Origin: Siphonodentalium dalli
Lineage: Eukaryota > Mollusca > Scaphopoda > Gadilida > Siphonodentaliidae
Direction of reading: 5' to 3'
Assembly: GCA_032622095.1 (NCBI GenBank)
Contig: CP136064.1
Location: 134,795,129 to 134,859,128 of the forward strand
DNA length: 64,000 nt
This document shows, in pieces, positions 1-13,500 of this stretch. The notes beneath the pieces are model-generated. The model saw only the letters and a list, made by a program, of their open reading frames with translations, ran no database searches and was not told where the DNA came from. Positions within the stretch are counted from its first letter, which is position 1. Each line of letters starts with the position of its first letter. Position numbers and translations under genes: made by a program.

Positions 1-130
1 TGGCTGCTGGCGGCCATGTTTTTTGGCCAATTGACCCCAAAAGGACTCGTTCCCATCTACGTGTCATTGTTAATGGAAATTACCAACAGTTGGAAAGTTC
101 AAACCAAATGATCGCCTACTTTGGACTCCT
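1..130 (+). repeat. R2 repeat fragment at left edge
   Basis: It begins inside the R2 unit: the TGGCTGCTGGCGGCCATGTT motif, then CCCCAAAAGGACTCGTTCCC and a CATCTACGTGTCA segment, as seen again at 59099-59190. The rest of the element is cut off by the window edge. Confidence 0.8.
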
Positions 131-1455
131 CTGGACGGCGGCCATTTTTAATCGGATGTGTTTGGTGAATGTGTGGGGTGTCTTGGGGGGGCAAACCAAC
201 ACAACTCTTTGTTCGACCTAAATCAGTAAAGGGCCGAGAACGGGCATGGGTTCCCTATTTGAATCCCTCTGGACGGTGGCCATGTTGGATTGGGTGGGGG
301 GGTGTGGAAATAGAGTCTTGTGGCCATCCTACAATGTACACCTTTTATTTGAGTGAAATATTAACATTTTCAAATAAGGAATAGAAGTCACATTCGTCGT
401 ATACGTTGAGTAAAAGCTGAAAACGGCGGCCATTTCGTAAAAGTGGCGGCCATTTTGAATATGTCGACCATTGTGATTGGTTTGTCGGAAAAAAAGTCAG
501 TCTTCATAATTGACATACACTGGCCATTCATGCCAAATGTGAGGTTTGCATCATAAAGTGGACGATTCTGTTACTATTTGACACTTGTCCACCTTATATA
601 TTTTGCAATGGTAACATCTATATTTGCTCTGCAAAGCGCAAAGAGACAAATTTGTGCACAAATATTAGATAAAATGTCACTATGCTAGGCTATAACGCCT
701 ATAATCTACTAAGTTCTCGATGAGTTATGTGCAATATCAAAATTATTTATCGTGGGTGCGCACTAGAGGTTACAATTTGTGTTCGTTTTTGAACTGGAGC
801 CATAAAAATTTCGCACTGTGCCACCTGTAGACCTGTTCAGATTGTCCGTGTATATGCTTGCATTTTCGTGTCCTGGAGATAACAAACTTACGGTACCAGA
901 AAACTATGGTTTGCCCATTGGAATGTCCCATTTCTGGTCTAAAACAAACTATATCGCCGAAGGTTACGGTAAAATGTCGAAAAAGAAGTGATAAACTCCT
1001 GATTGTTCAATCTTCAGTGAGCGCTACAATTCAAATTCAACACACATGGATACAGACGTTGATATTGAAAAAACTCACAATTTAAATTTGAAAGAATAAT
1101 TTGGATTTTTAAGAAAATACTTACCATTTTAAGTGCCGTCACGCTAATTTTTATAAAATTGCAGAGAGGGCAACTTTAGTAGCATTTATCGATGTGCACT
1201 AGACGATTATACAATTTCGGACGGATTTAGCAGGAGCGGTGGGCCCCCAGTGAAGTTATTGTCTGAAAAACGCAGTTCTCTGTGGCCATCTTGGACACAA
1301 TCTTAAATGCTGATATTTCCCCCCCCCCCAACAGCCCCCAAGGCTGATTTTAGGGGATTTTGGATGTTTTTCCTCTTTTCTGATAGGTCCTATGCTCTAT
1401 CGACCAGACTAGTTAGTAAGAGACAGTGATGAGAAATGATAAGATTTTAACTCAC
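131..1455. other. PHKG intron 7, no gene seen
   Basis: No coding signal is seen. Two diverged copies of a CCTCTGGACGG-GGCCAT motif lie about 141 bp apart (near 127 and 268), more GGCGGCCATTT motifs lie at 424-455, and there is a C-run near 1320. Short ORFs here have no recognisable product. Confidence 0.6.
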
Positions 1456-1546
1456 ATGTCAACTTCAATGCTGTATCCTGGAACATTATCATACATTGAT
1501 ACAGCTAACGTTTCTGGAGCAAGGTAGCCAGGAGTCCCACACAACT
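1456..1546 (-). CDS. PHKG: PHKG exon 7 (91 nt, activation segment to APE)
   Basis: The acceptor is ATCAATTTCAG and the donor GTGAGT at 1455-1450. It encodes [16 protein letters not shown], then [15 protein letters not shown] after adding the first base of the next exon. This is the P+1 loop, the APE motif and the start of helix F (the conserved D of the VDxW segment). The next exon, beginning with the Trp of that segment, lies outside the window to the left. Confidence 0.94.
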
Positions 1547-4500
1547 CTGAAATTGATCAATATTGACCTGAACATTGCACTGTGTGGAATTCTGTAAATC
1601 ACTGATATAGAACTATGATTTTGATACATTGATTAGCATGTTGTCTTTATCTCTATTAATTAACTGCCCTTTCGTGGTAAATATCAATAACAAAACAATG
1701 GATAAAATACCACTGGACTATATAAAAAGGATTCCACTGGACTATATAAAAAGGATACCACTGGACTATATAAAAAGGATACCACTGCAGTGCAATTGAG
1801 CTACATTATAACCTAGAAATGTTTTCACAAAAGTAAACCTTTAACGGCATTTGTGCGGAACAGTAGTAACCCTAGTGATTTTACATAACTTAGGTATGAT
1901 CTACAAAATTAGCCATGGTTCCAGTCAGATTTTGTTTCCTTGAACTTCAAAATCGAGAAACAAAATGGCCACCAAAATAATTGAAATTGCACATGTATAT
2001 TGGAATTAATCACCATTATAGTTAATATAATATCTTATGCAGTTTTATTTTCCACTTGATTCATTATAATATACAACTCTTACAAATTAGCCAAACATCG
2101 GACACCAAAATCCAATATCGCGAATAAGATGGTGGCAGAAATGTGAAAATTTGCTACATTTTCGGTATTTTACCACTTATCGTTTGTCTCATTGGAAAAA
2201 ATGGGCATCTTGACACAATATTATATATTCATCTTTTAGAAGTCATTTACACATGATGGGACCATACTATACATTCCTGGCTGAATAGTTTTGCCTGATA
2301 TCACTTTTTTCCCCAAATGCCTGAAAATGCCGGTATTATCCGGTCAAAGCTGAATCTAAGCTAATAACGCAATGTCTGTTTCAAATCAGTGGGTGACTGG
2401 GTGTTATTGTTATTCAATATTGTTATTCACCCATGCATATATGTGTGTAGTAGATACCTGTGCTAGGATTCCTCTTACACATGAGTTGAGGAAAATTCAT
2501 CCAAATCTAAGATGGCGGGCCAAATGGTGAACAGAAATTGAAAAATCATTGAAAAATCACTGATTTTTACATGAGATAACATTATTTCTACAACTCGATC
2601 CATGCTTACTGTGTGAGTTGGAAACACTGAGGCGAAGTATTGTCCTTATGAGTCATAAAAAGAAGTTTCCAAAATCCAAAATTGCGGACAGATTTAGAAC
2701 AAGACAGTCAATGACTGTGGGGTCGCTCACCAGACTGTAAAACCGGAGAAGACTGGGACTCTGAAGACTACAATAGTCAGTATGTTGTTATAACATAATT
2801 AATTTTTTTTAAATTTAATTTAAAATTAAAAAAAAAAAATTCATAAAAAAAAAAATTGAGCAAGGAGTGAAAAAATGTAAATGTTTTTTTTTCTCATTTA
2901 AAAATGTTTTTTTATTTTGGTTAAATCGAGCAAGAATTTAAAATCTAAAAAAATAAATCTAATTTTTTTTTTTTTAAGATATTGACCCTGGCACTGCTCA
3001 TGTTTGCCCCAGTGACCTCATTTTAACAAATCGGAACCCAAGTAAACCAAGGACCCTCCATACCAAATATAAGCTTAATAGGCCCAATGGTTCTTTAGAA
3101 GTTGTTTTAAGAATTACTATGGAGGGAAAGAGTTAAGGCCCTGGTTTCGCAACTATTTGACTTGGTGACCTCATTTTAACAAATCTGAATATGAGTCACC
3201 TAGGGAACATCCACACCATATATGAACCCATTCGGTCTTATGTGTCTGGAGAAGATGTTTAAACAATTTTTGATGGACGATGGAAGAGGAGTGATAACTA
3301 AAGCCGGTAGCTCCGCCAAAGTCTTTGCCTCAGGTGAGCTTAAAACTATAATCAGTACCAAACTTGAACTCAACAACTCAAATTGTTTGTCTTATGGAAG
3401 GGGTTAAAGTTTTTGGAGTTATTGGCTGATTCTTAAACTTATAAAGCTGTCTCTATTAGAAACAGTCTCAAACAAAAAAAAGGTGGTCCACACAAGCTAC
3501 AAAACCATTCATAGGGTAGAAATTAATTCACCGAAAGGAAGTGTTAAAACTGTATAAATGACAGACCCACCATTTGAACAAAGTAATAGTTTATATGAGT
3601 AGAGACTGAAGGCTCCTGAGAATACATTTGACACTCAACTTCAAAATTATTTACCAAAACAAAACCTCTCTGGCTGGCTAGAGAGAGCTGTGTGCTTGTT
3701 GATACTGCACTGTCAGATTTGACATGTGAATAACTATCAACAGAGTAGAGTGATATGCTGACCTGTAGTATTAATTTCACTGTAAGCGCTAGCATTTTAG
3801 CATATGCACAGGGTGTATTGTATTGTGACTGTGAAATAAATTTAAAACAAGTATTTGATAACAGGTATGCTAGAAGAACCAATGGGCAAGGGTGAGGGGC
3901 TTCTTTAATATTTGTGTCTTTACTAATTAACTCTATAAAAAAAAAATTATTGAAATAAATAAAACAAAACAAAAATTATTTTAAATTAAAAATATTTTTT
4001 TTTTTTTTTTTCCAACTGAGCAAGAAGTTTTTTTTTAGTTATGTCCCTGGCTCCGCTCACATTTGAACAAATCTGAACCCCAGTCACCCAAGGACCCTTC
4101 ATACAAATTATGAACCCATTCGGCCCGATGCTAATTGAGAAGAAGTCGTTTTAAGAATTACTATGGAGGGAAAGAGTTATGGCTCTGACTTCGGAACTAA
4201 TTGACCCAGTGACCTCATTTGAATAAATCTGAATTCCAGTCACCTAGGGAACATCCACACCAAATATGAACCCATTCGGTCTTATGGAACCAGAGAAGAA
4301 GATGTTTAAAGAATTGTTGACGGACGGATGAACGAGGAGTGATGACTATAGCTCCACCGGAGACTTCGTCTCAGGTGAGCTAAAAATGAACGTAAATCCC
4401 CTCACATCCCATTCACATAATTGGGCAGTATTGTCATGTCAACTCCATCCATGCTTACAGTTGAGATGGGAATACTGATGCCAAGTAATTATCTTACATC

Positions 4501-7500
4501 TCATACAAAAACAAAATGGTTTCCTACATCCAAGATGACATTCTGACAATGGGTGTTATTGTTATGCATGGCTATGTAACATTGATACAAATTGGGCAAT
4601 TCATACTCACAGCCAAGATGGTAGCCGAACTGTTGTCCAGACATTGAATAGTCATTGATATTTCCACATACTAATTTCCACTGTTGTCATAATATCGATA
4701 TGTAAAGACGAAACGATACATAACTTATCTATAAATATTATTACATAACGCCTAACATTGCTAATAGCTTTTTGAATGAAGAAAAACCAAAAATTAATAA
4801 TCACAATGTCACATTTCTTATCCATTCTCCAGTAAGCATCAATAATGGCCATAACCATATGAGCGTCGATTTGTCATATAATGACTTGCAAGATTCAGAA
4901 CAATTATCTGAGAACCGATTCTGATTTTCCACATTAAGAATAACTGGAGCATCTTTTCGTCTGATGAATCTATCTTGATCACACCAACAAAGTATTCTAC
5001 ACTTCATGGGAGAAGAGTCCCTCTAATCAGAACGTTTAAAACAAGCCATTTGCGGGAATCTATATGTAGCTCACGCTATTGAATATGTGCTAAATATTGT
5101 GAGTCATCTTGAAATAGAAAGGCATAATGCTGATGAGTATACTAACTTTCAGAAGGTCACCTCTATCTACGTCTTTCTCATATCACATGGGGCTAACAAA
5201 ATGTACGCATGTTGATCTTCACAGTTAGCTAGCCACTGCTTAATAGATGGTTTGTCAACTCACAAAATCAGCAAATGCTTTGATGTACATGGGCAAATCC
5301 GGCAGTGTTTCGAAGGTTGCTAGCTTTCTCATTCCTTTGGACTGATGCCTCTCTGTTAAGGCCATAGTGTACCAACACTTCTTGACCATGATCCTATGCA
5401 AACTTTGTAACATCCAGCGGTCATCTCTTTGAAGAGCTCCCAGCAGAGAAAAACAATACACGTATGCTAGTTTGCATCCATGCACCATGATTACAAATCT
5501 CATCAATGCAACATTCCTCTTGCTGGTCTTCATATAAACAAACTGTCAAATATCTTATCAACGCAACATTCCTCGTGCTGGTCTTCATGTTGAACATGTC
5601 ACCCTTGTATTGACGGCATTCGTATTTTCTTGAACCATACCGACAACTGCCAAGTGTGAAGATTAAACAACACATACCTTCATTTTTGAATGACATATAA
5701 TGATTGATTGATTGATTGGGGTTTTATGTCGCTTTAGCCACTAAGGCCATATCACGACATTGCCAGTTTTAATGGTGGAGGAAATCCGCACACTTACGGC
5801 TAATCTAACAGTGATTTCAATGGCTGATAAACTCGTCGACCATGTGCGCAAACCACCGGCCATCGGCAAGTAACTGGCAACTTTCCCAGATAACGATTTC
5901 GAGTTACAAAGTCCACGATGGAAACATGTGGATTTGAACCCTTATCGCCAGCGCTGGAAGGCGAAACGGCTTGGAGTTGTACCCCTAACCGATTGAGCCA
6001 CCGAGGCCCCTTGAATGACATATAAACAATCTGTCAAATGCATTGTCTTTAAGATACCACCCAGTTATGGGGGAAGGCTTTAATACATAGTAGTACCCAA
6101 TGATACACGCCTGATGCAGTTGATTTAAAACGGTGTGAAAATACAATTATAACACACAATGAAAGCAACACATAGAGTGATATCCTGCCTGTATCTGAAA
6201 CCTACCTGATGAAGGGGCGCTGTAGTTCATGATCCTATTTGGTTTTGCACTATCATAATGATTGCTCACAGACTAGCACTGCGTTTATTGTTATCTGCTG
6301 CGAATTCTTCGACGAGATGACTGCTGGGCATCACAAAGATACTTAGACTCATGGTCACACATGTGGGTGCATTATGTATTATGGTATTCTACAACCTTTA
6401 ATAGCAGAGAGGCATCCGTCATAAGTTAGGCTTACAACCTTCAAGCAGTTGTCCAGGTGCGGCAATACATTCACTGAGTTTGTGAATTGATGAACCATCG
6501 ATTGAGAAGTGGCTAGATGATTGGGAATATCACCAGATGTACATATTGTTGTCCCCATCAGGTCACTAAAGCTGAGAAAGTCTGAATGCATTTATAGTTT
6601 ATCTGGCAAGGTGCTGCTCAAGTCCCATATTAAGCAGATGAATTAGACCATATGCTATCACAAATATCTTCATAAGAATAATGTTAAGATCGATAAGAAC
6701 AAAATAGTGAACTGGACACCGGCATATGTATTGCTTGAAACATTGTGATTAGTGGGACCTTTCTCCCAGGAAGTGTAGAAGACTTTGTTGGTGTAAAACG
6801 AGACTAAACATATGAAGAGCCGGACACTGTCCAGATAATTATGAATGTGGCAAATCCCAATCAACTCAGATTGTTGATCTAAATCTTGAATGTCATAATA
6901 TCGCTATTAGGTGCATCTACGGTTATGGACATTAGCGGTGCTTACTGGAGAATGGATTGTAGAAATGCCATATCACAATTAATCATTGTGGGGTTTCGTC
7001 CTCACACGATGCTACTAGCTGCGCTATGTGACTGATGATGTTTTAAATATGAAAAGGCAGATGAATTGTGCACCAATTTGTCAATACATATTGATATTAT
7101 GACAACAGTGGAAATTATAATGTGACAATATCGACGATGTCAATTTCTGGCCACCAATTTGACTCTGATTGCCCAACTCAAACAAATACCTCCCATATCA
7201 ATGTTCCCTACCTTGTTCAGTTATGGGTGTAATTCCCATAACAATAACGTCCATTGTAAGAAAGTATAGGAATATCAACGTGTTTTCAAATTTTGGTTGC
7301 CATCTTTATAGCCGCCATCTTTCAATTGGGAAATAATTTTGTGCATGAGATGTAAGGTAATTACTTCGTCTCAATGTTCCCAACTCAACTGTAATCATGG
7401 ATCAAGTAACCATGAGAATAACGCCCAATGATGGGGATTTTCGGTGAATTTTCAAATTCTGTCTGATATATTGGGCACCATTTTGGATTTGGAAGACTTT

Positions 7501-10500
7501 TTATTGGATGCGACATATTAAGGGCAATACTTGGTCTCAATGTTCCAAACTCACCACAGTAAGCATATATGAATTTTTCGTGACAATAGTGTTCACTGAT
7601 GGGAAAATCAATGATTTTGGACAATTTTTCAATATCTGGCCGCAATTTTGGATGCCATCTTGGATTTGGGCGAATATTCCTCAACTCACGTATAACAGGA
7701 TCCTCACCCAGATATCTCCTACAAACATATGTGTATGCATGGGTGGAGATATAATAACAATAACAACCACTGATTCGAAACATACATTGTGTTATTAGTG
7801 TCAATTCGGCTTTTACCGGATTATACCAGCATTTGGAAAAAAACATGTTATCGGGCCAAAATATTCAGCCAGGAATGTATATTATGGTACCATTGTGTTT
7901 GTAAATGATTCTTCTATAAGATGATTGTATAAAATCATGCCAAGATGCCCATGTTGTCCTAAAGAGACAAATGATATATCATGAAAAGCCGAAAAAATAA
8001 ATAATTTTTACATTTCAGCCGCCATCATGGCAGCCATATTGGATCTTGGGTGTCGGATTTTTGGCTAATTTGTAAGAGTATAACCACTCGATATATACAT
8101 ACATATATATATATGACCATAGAGTCACTCCAGGTATACATATACACCTCACCTATGGCCATTCAGCCCTTCCAGAAATACAAATACACGCACTCATGAC
8201 CACTCATACCTTCCATATTTGCATATACACCTCACACACCCCATCCATGATCATAGAGACAGTACATGTATAAATATACACCCACCTGTCACAATATAGC
8301 CACACACAGTGCACATGTACATCCACCCATGACCTTACAGTCACTCCATATATATATGTAAACAACACACAGATGACCATGTAGCTACTCTCGTTATATC
8401 CATTCACCATATCAATGCCCATACAACCACATCGGGTACACCTGTACTGGGTACACACAACCATACACTATACTGTCACTCCGTGTATAACAATTCACCT
8501 CACACACGACAATACAGCCATTCCTTGTATACCTATACATCTCGCCATGTACACCCCACTCATAACCATATAGTAACTCTTTGTATACATATTCACATCA
8601 TTCATGACCACACAATAACTCCCTGTATACCTATTCACTTCGCCTATGATCATAGAGTAACTCCCTGGCTGCCATCTTCGCATCCACACTGCATCCAGTT
8701 GATGAATTTTTTATCCTAATGTGCCAGAATAGCCACAGATTATGGTTCATGTCCCATGTCCTTTCAATAATAGGGCCAGAATCACAAAAGAGGTTCTCGG
8801 CAAAATTCCATACTGCAACTTTAAAATGAATTTGTCATGCCCCATACAGAACTGGGACAACCAGAATAGAACATGTAGTTGTCAGTTAATTAACAAACAT
8901 GTATAATAACCAAGTGAGTCACAATTTAAAACTTTTCAGAAAACGCCGAGAGAATAATGTTCGGGATACATGTAAAAAATCAACTTTTTACAAAATTTGG
9001 TTGCCATTTTGGAAGCTATCTTGAGTATTTGGTCTATAAACACTGTAGTGTGACACATTAAAGATAGACTAAAACAATAAACACCTTTCATACTAAAGAA
9101 AGTTACATTTTACTTGAAAAATTTGTCCAAACCTGAAAAGTGAATTTTTGTCGATATTTGTGTTCTTTGTGAGAGAAAAATCAAATTTCTGGTAATGTCA
9201 GAGGTGACAATAGTAACAATTAACCATGGTGCATCAAACATGTTAGTATTCAATGTATAGAAGGCAGAATAGCCAATTTTATACATCAACCACAACTTGT
9301 AAGCGATTGCAGGACACGCTGGGGCAATATCTACCATTTTCCATATTTTGAGCCAAAGTAGCAATTTTGGATCAATGAGTTGGAATATTCATAGATAATG
9401 ATATGCCTCAGTTACATTACTAAGTTCTGTTCATTTCTTGTTGAAATATGACTAGAATCCCAATTGTGATTTTTGTGAAATTTTATACCGCGTTCTGTAA
9501 TATCAAATTTTTTAGGGAGTGGGGGCTAGGACCCCAATAATTGCATATTTCATTGCTCCAATGATCAGTTAATATAAACGAGAGGCCGATCACAATCGGC
9601 AGATGTTAACCCATCCCTTGGCGATAGTAAATTACTCTGATCGGAATTATAAATGAGAGTTTTGATGTTGAATTATAGAGTAAACTGTTATGTACTATTA
9701 TAGACAATGTGCATAACACAAATTATTGGAATTTATGGGTCACTCACATTATATAAGAGAATGCACTGGAACAGGATCTGTAATGCTGCACCACCACAGC
9801 CTTGGGTTAAATGTGAAAAGGTGACCTGGACATGGAATACTTGGTCAAGAGATTCCAATTTAAGTTTACAATGATAATGTATCAAATTCTAACCACAACA
9901 GCCATCATGATAAACACCTCACTGCTGACCCATTAATATCAATTATACAGCAGAGCTGTCAACAAATCACAGGCATTGTTTATGTTAAAGGCTGGCATCT
10001 CTAAGAAACCAATAACATTTATCATGACCTCAAACCATCTGTAGAGTTAAATTCTAGTCTACTGTTAACAGCATGTGATGTGTATTGTTGAAACTTTAAA
10101 AAAATTAGATACCATAGCTTTCTTTATCTGCACATTGGCATAAGAGACATCAGAAAATAAATAACCATATTAATAGCTAAGTAGTCCAAAGGCATGGGAT
10201 GGAATTGGTGAATTGGGTTTAATGTCGCTCCAAACAAATTTACCAGTACATAACAATATTTTGGACCGATTTAAACGAAATTTGGTGTGCTGACTCGGGG
10301 TACCCTTGGCAGAGTTATAATGATGTTAGTTATTCAAATTTTGTTACTAGTACAAATTTTATTATTTTTTGTTGTTATTTATTTATTATTTTGTTTTAAT
10401 TTTAATTTGAGCAAGGAATTAAAACTAAAAAAAAATTTTTTTAAGAGTGAATATTTTTTCAAAAAAGTTTAATATAGTCTGATCAAACCCATATTTGATC

Positions 10501-13500
10501 TCGATCTGTCTTTTGTGCTGAGAAGTTCATATACATATTTGGTTCCGATCAGATAGAAAATGTTCGAGTTATCGCACCATGCGTAAAATGTCTACAGACA
10601 GACGGAGTAACGACGTATGGTCAATCCGGACGTTGACACTATGTTTACCATACTACATGGTAAAACTATGTTTACCATACTATGGGAAAACTGTATCAAT
10701 TTTCCCATCTCCACTAGCATGGGCATGTATGTGATTTTTTTGTTTGTGAAACACTGGACAAACATGACAGATTATGTTTATTCCCTATTAGTTTTCTATT
10801 GCCAGCCATCTTTCCTGGAATAGAGACCCTCTCAGAAACCCAGGCTAAGAGTGCAAATTAATTACATGGAGCTGTATGGGAGTGTCTTATCTCTCTATAT
10901 AGTATCTCTGGTTACACCTCACACTGATGGCTAAAAATAACTCTATTTCCATGATATTGCTTGTCTCTGTCTCTCAGAGCTAAACTGATATGACTGGTAA
11001 TTAATTGTAGACTGCTATGGTTATCTGTTTAATTCTTAGTTGGAAAAAGGGCCATAACTCTGGTATAAAATGTCGGATCTAACCCATATTCAAACTCGAT
11101 CTGTATTTTGAGTTGAGAAACTCACATACCAAAGTTGGTTCCTATCAGTTGAAAAATGGTTGATTTATCGAAGCACGCATGAATTATATGTCAAAGGGCC
11201 ATAATTCCATTAAAAAATATCGTATCAAACCCATATTCGAACTTGATCTATATTTTGGGCTGAGAAACTCGCATACCAAATTTGGTTCCGATCAGATGTT
11301 TTGAGTTATGGCAGCATGCATGAATTCTAAGTCGAAGAAGAGCCATAACTCCATAAAAAAAACTCGGATCAAACCCATATTCGAACTCGATCTGTATTTT
11401 GATCTGAGAAACTCATATACAAAATTTGGTTCCGATTAGATAGAAAATGTTTGAGTTATCGCACCATGCGTAAAGTATCTACAGACAGACATACGGACTA
11501 ATGACGAGTTGTCAATCCGGACGTTGACACTGTGTTTACCATACTATGGTATGGGTGAACATAAAAATACAAAATAAAGTCACATTTCTCAACCGGTTCC
11601 AAACAGCATAAACTGATCTAGAAGATACTAGTGAAAAAAACATAATATTTTCAACTTCCGGCGGCCATTTTGGCAGGCATCTTGGATGGGGAGTTTCAAT
11701 TTTCCCCTATAAAAGTGGCAAATGTTATGTCTTAGCTTCACAAAAACATATACATCTGTATATATTTACTAGATTTTCCTGCTATAATTTGCATCAAACT
11801 GACTTAGGACCTAGTCTAGTCTTTCAGTCAAACACTGATTACTGCAATAATAAACTACATTAACATTCTCCTTCCGGAAGATTTCTGAGCGGAATTATGG
11901 AGTATAATTAATGTGCAATTTGTACAAGCAAAACATATCAAGACAAAACATACGAAGGCTTATTTTTCAAGTTTAATTGCTTCCTCAAACATATGGTAAA
12001 GCTTCACATTCCACTCTGCTGTCAAAGTTGGTGTGGTACGTTGTTATGGAAATGACGTGTCAACAAGACGTATTATATATCAAAATCTTCGCTTGGGTTT
12101 GGGGAATATGAAAACTGAGTTTATAGCCAAACCCAAAAATATTGTATATATGGACATGCGATCAACAAACATTAGTTGATAGATACAACAGTGAAAATAT
12201 ATACCTGTGAGCTCCTCTCCTTGATTCAGTATCACAGCAAAGCCAAAATCAGAAACTTTGATGTTCATATCATCATCAAGTAATATGTTCTCTGGCTGCA
12301 AAAATAACAGCGACACTTTGTTATCAAAATTGTTATGTTACATACTCATCAAGTAAATGTTTCTATGGGTATCCTTTTCGCCCACAAACTGGGGTATCAA
12401 CATACCAAAGCACAACGAAATCTGATGAACCACAAGACCAACAAGGAACCCAATCCTGGTAAGAACTGACAAACCCATAGTAAGTGGGCATTCTTTATAG
12501 TCTGGGCCATCACCAAATGCAAAGGACACCAAATCTGATAATCCACACTCAAGTTAATCCCAGTATGGGTCAGCCTGAGAATTCACTTCTTCCAAAAATA
12601 TTAGGGAATGAGTTTCAGTGACAATATTTCAACATAAAATTTCACTATTTTTGGTTAGCAGTATTCTTGCTGATCTAATACATATCTTTGGCCAACTAGG
12701 CCATTTGCAAGATTGCTGTGGGTACATCAGTTTTACAATGGCATTGTCATGGCACTATCAAATGGTCTCATAATACTCAAATGATGAATTTTCTCCCCCT
12801 ATATTGACCATTGTATCACATCTCTCGGTGTACAAGTCTTGTGTCAAAGGGCAAAGGGCACCCAGTAACATAATCACATCAATCATTTGTGGCAATGAGC
12901 AAAGATCCCGCCCTCTCCCCAGTGTGAATGGGATGGCCACTGTGATTGGTTGAATCCAGTTGTCAATGCTGAAGCTTTGCCTAGAAATACCTATCAACAG
13001 GGTTCGCGCTGTCGGTAGCCAAATTAGCCAATGGCCAATCTTTTTCGAATTTGGCTCAAAAAAATTTCATTTGGCTAAACTTTTGGCTAAACTTTTTTTT
13101 ACCCCAAATGGAGACGGAAAGCATGGAGTCGGAAAGCTAATGAAAAAAAACGCTGAATAGATCGACATTCAAGACGAAATTAGGCGATGAAAGTATTTCG
13201 TACCATGGAAATATTGTACTGTAACGGTGGCGTTGATTGAATTGTGACGGCTGTACAAAGGGAACATTACACATTGAAACTGCATATAATCAAACTTCAC
13301 GAGACAGCAAAAGGTAAGCTCTAACATTTAACAAGCCTAATCGTCAAAACGCTTAAGCTGTATACTGGTTATGTAACTTTTTGTTGATTAGGCAGTCTGT
13401 AAGATAATTTAGATAAATTACCTAAATGCTTTGTTCCTTACAGATGAGCAGTTCTTAACTCAATGGTTACGTAATGTGTCATTAACTGCGTCCTGTCTAA

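Larger units (their letters stand above)
2072..8092. repeat. Large inverted repeat (foldback), about 6 kb, in PHKG intron 6
   Basis: The left end (2072-2300: AACTCTTACAAATTAGCC, ATCGGACACC, GGGCATCTTGACA, ATTCCTGGCTGAATA) returns as reverse complement at 7855-8092 (ATTCAGCCAGGAATGTAT, CAAGATGCCCATG, GGTGTCGGA, GGCTAATTTGTAAGAGT). Further in, 4440-4860 matches 6940-7390 in the opposite sense (for example CTTACTGGAGAATGGAT at 6940 against its complement near 4825). The arms are diverged and contain roughly 165-170 bp tandem units (ATGTTCC-AACTCA near 7199, 7371, 7537, 7674). The left arm is interrupted at about 2700-4390 by R3 repeats, and the centre carries a SINE. The exact centre of symmetry is unclear to me. 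Confidence 0.75.

Noticed and set aside
5930-5999. tRNA gene
   Set aside because: The A and B boxes belong to a 310-bp SINE with tail and target duplication; a cloverleaf gene ending is absent.
8204-8719. ORFs on both strands with Tyr/His-rich translations
   Set aside because: They lie in a 43-bp minisatellite and exist because the repeat lacks stops in some frames; no domain.
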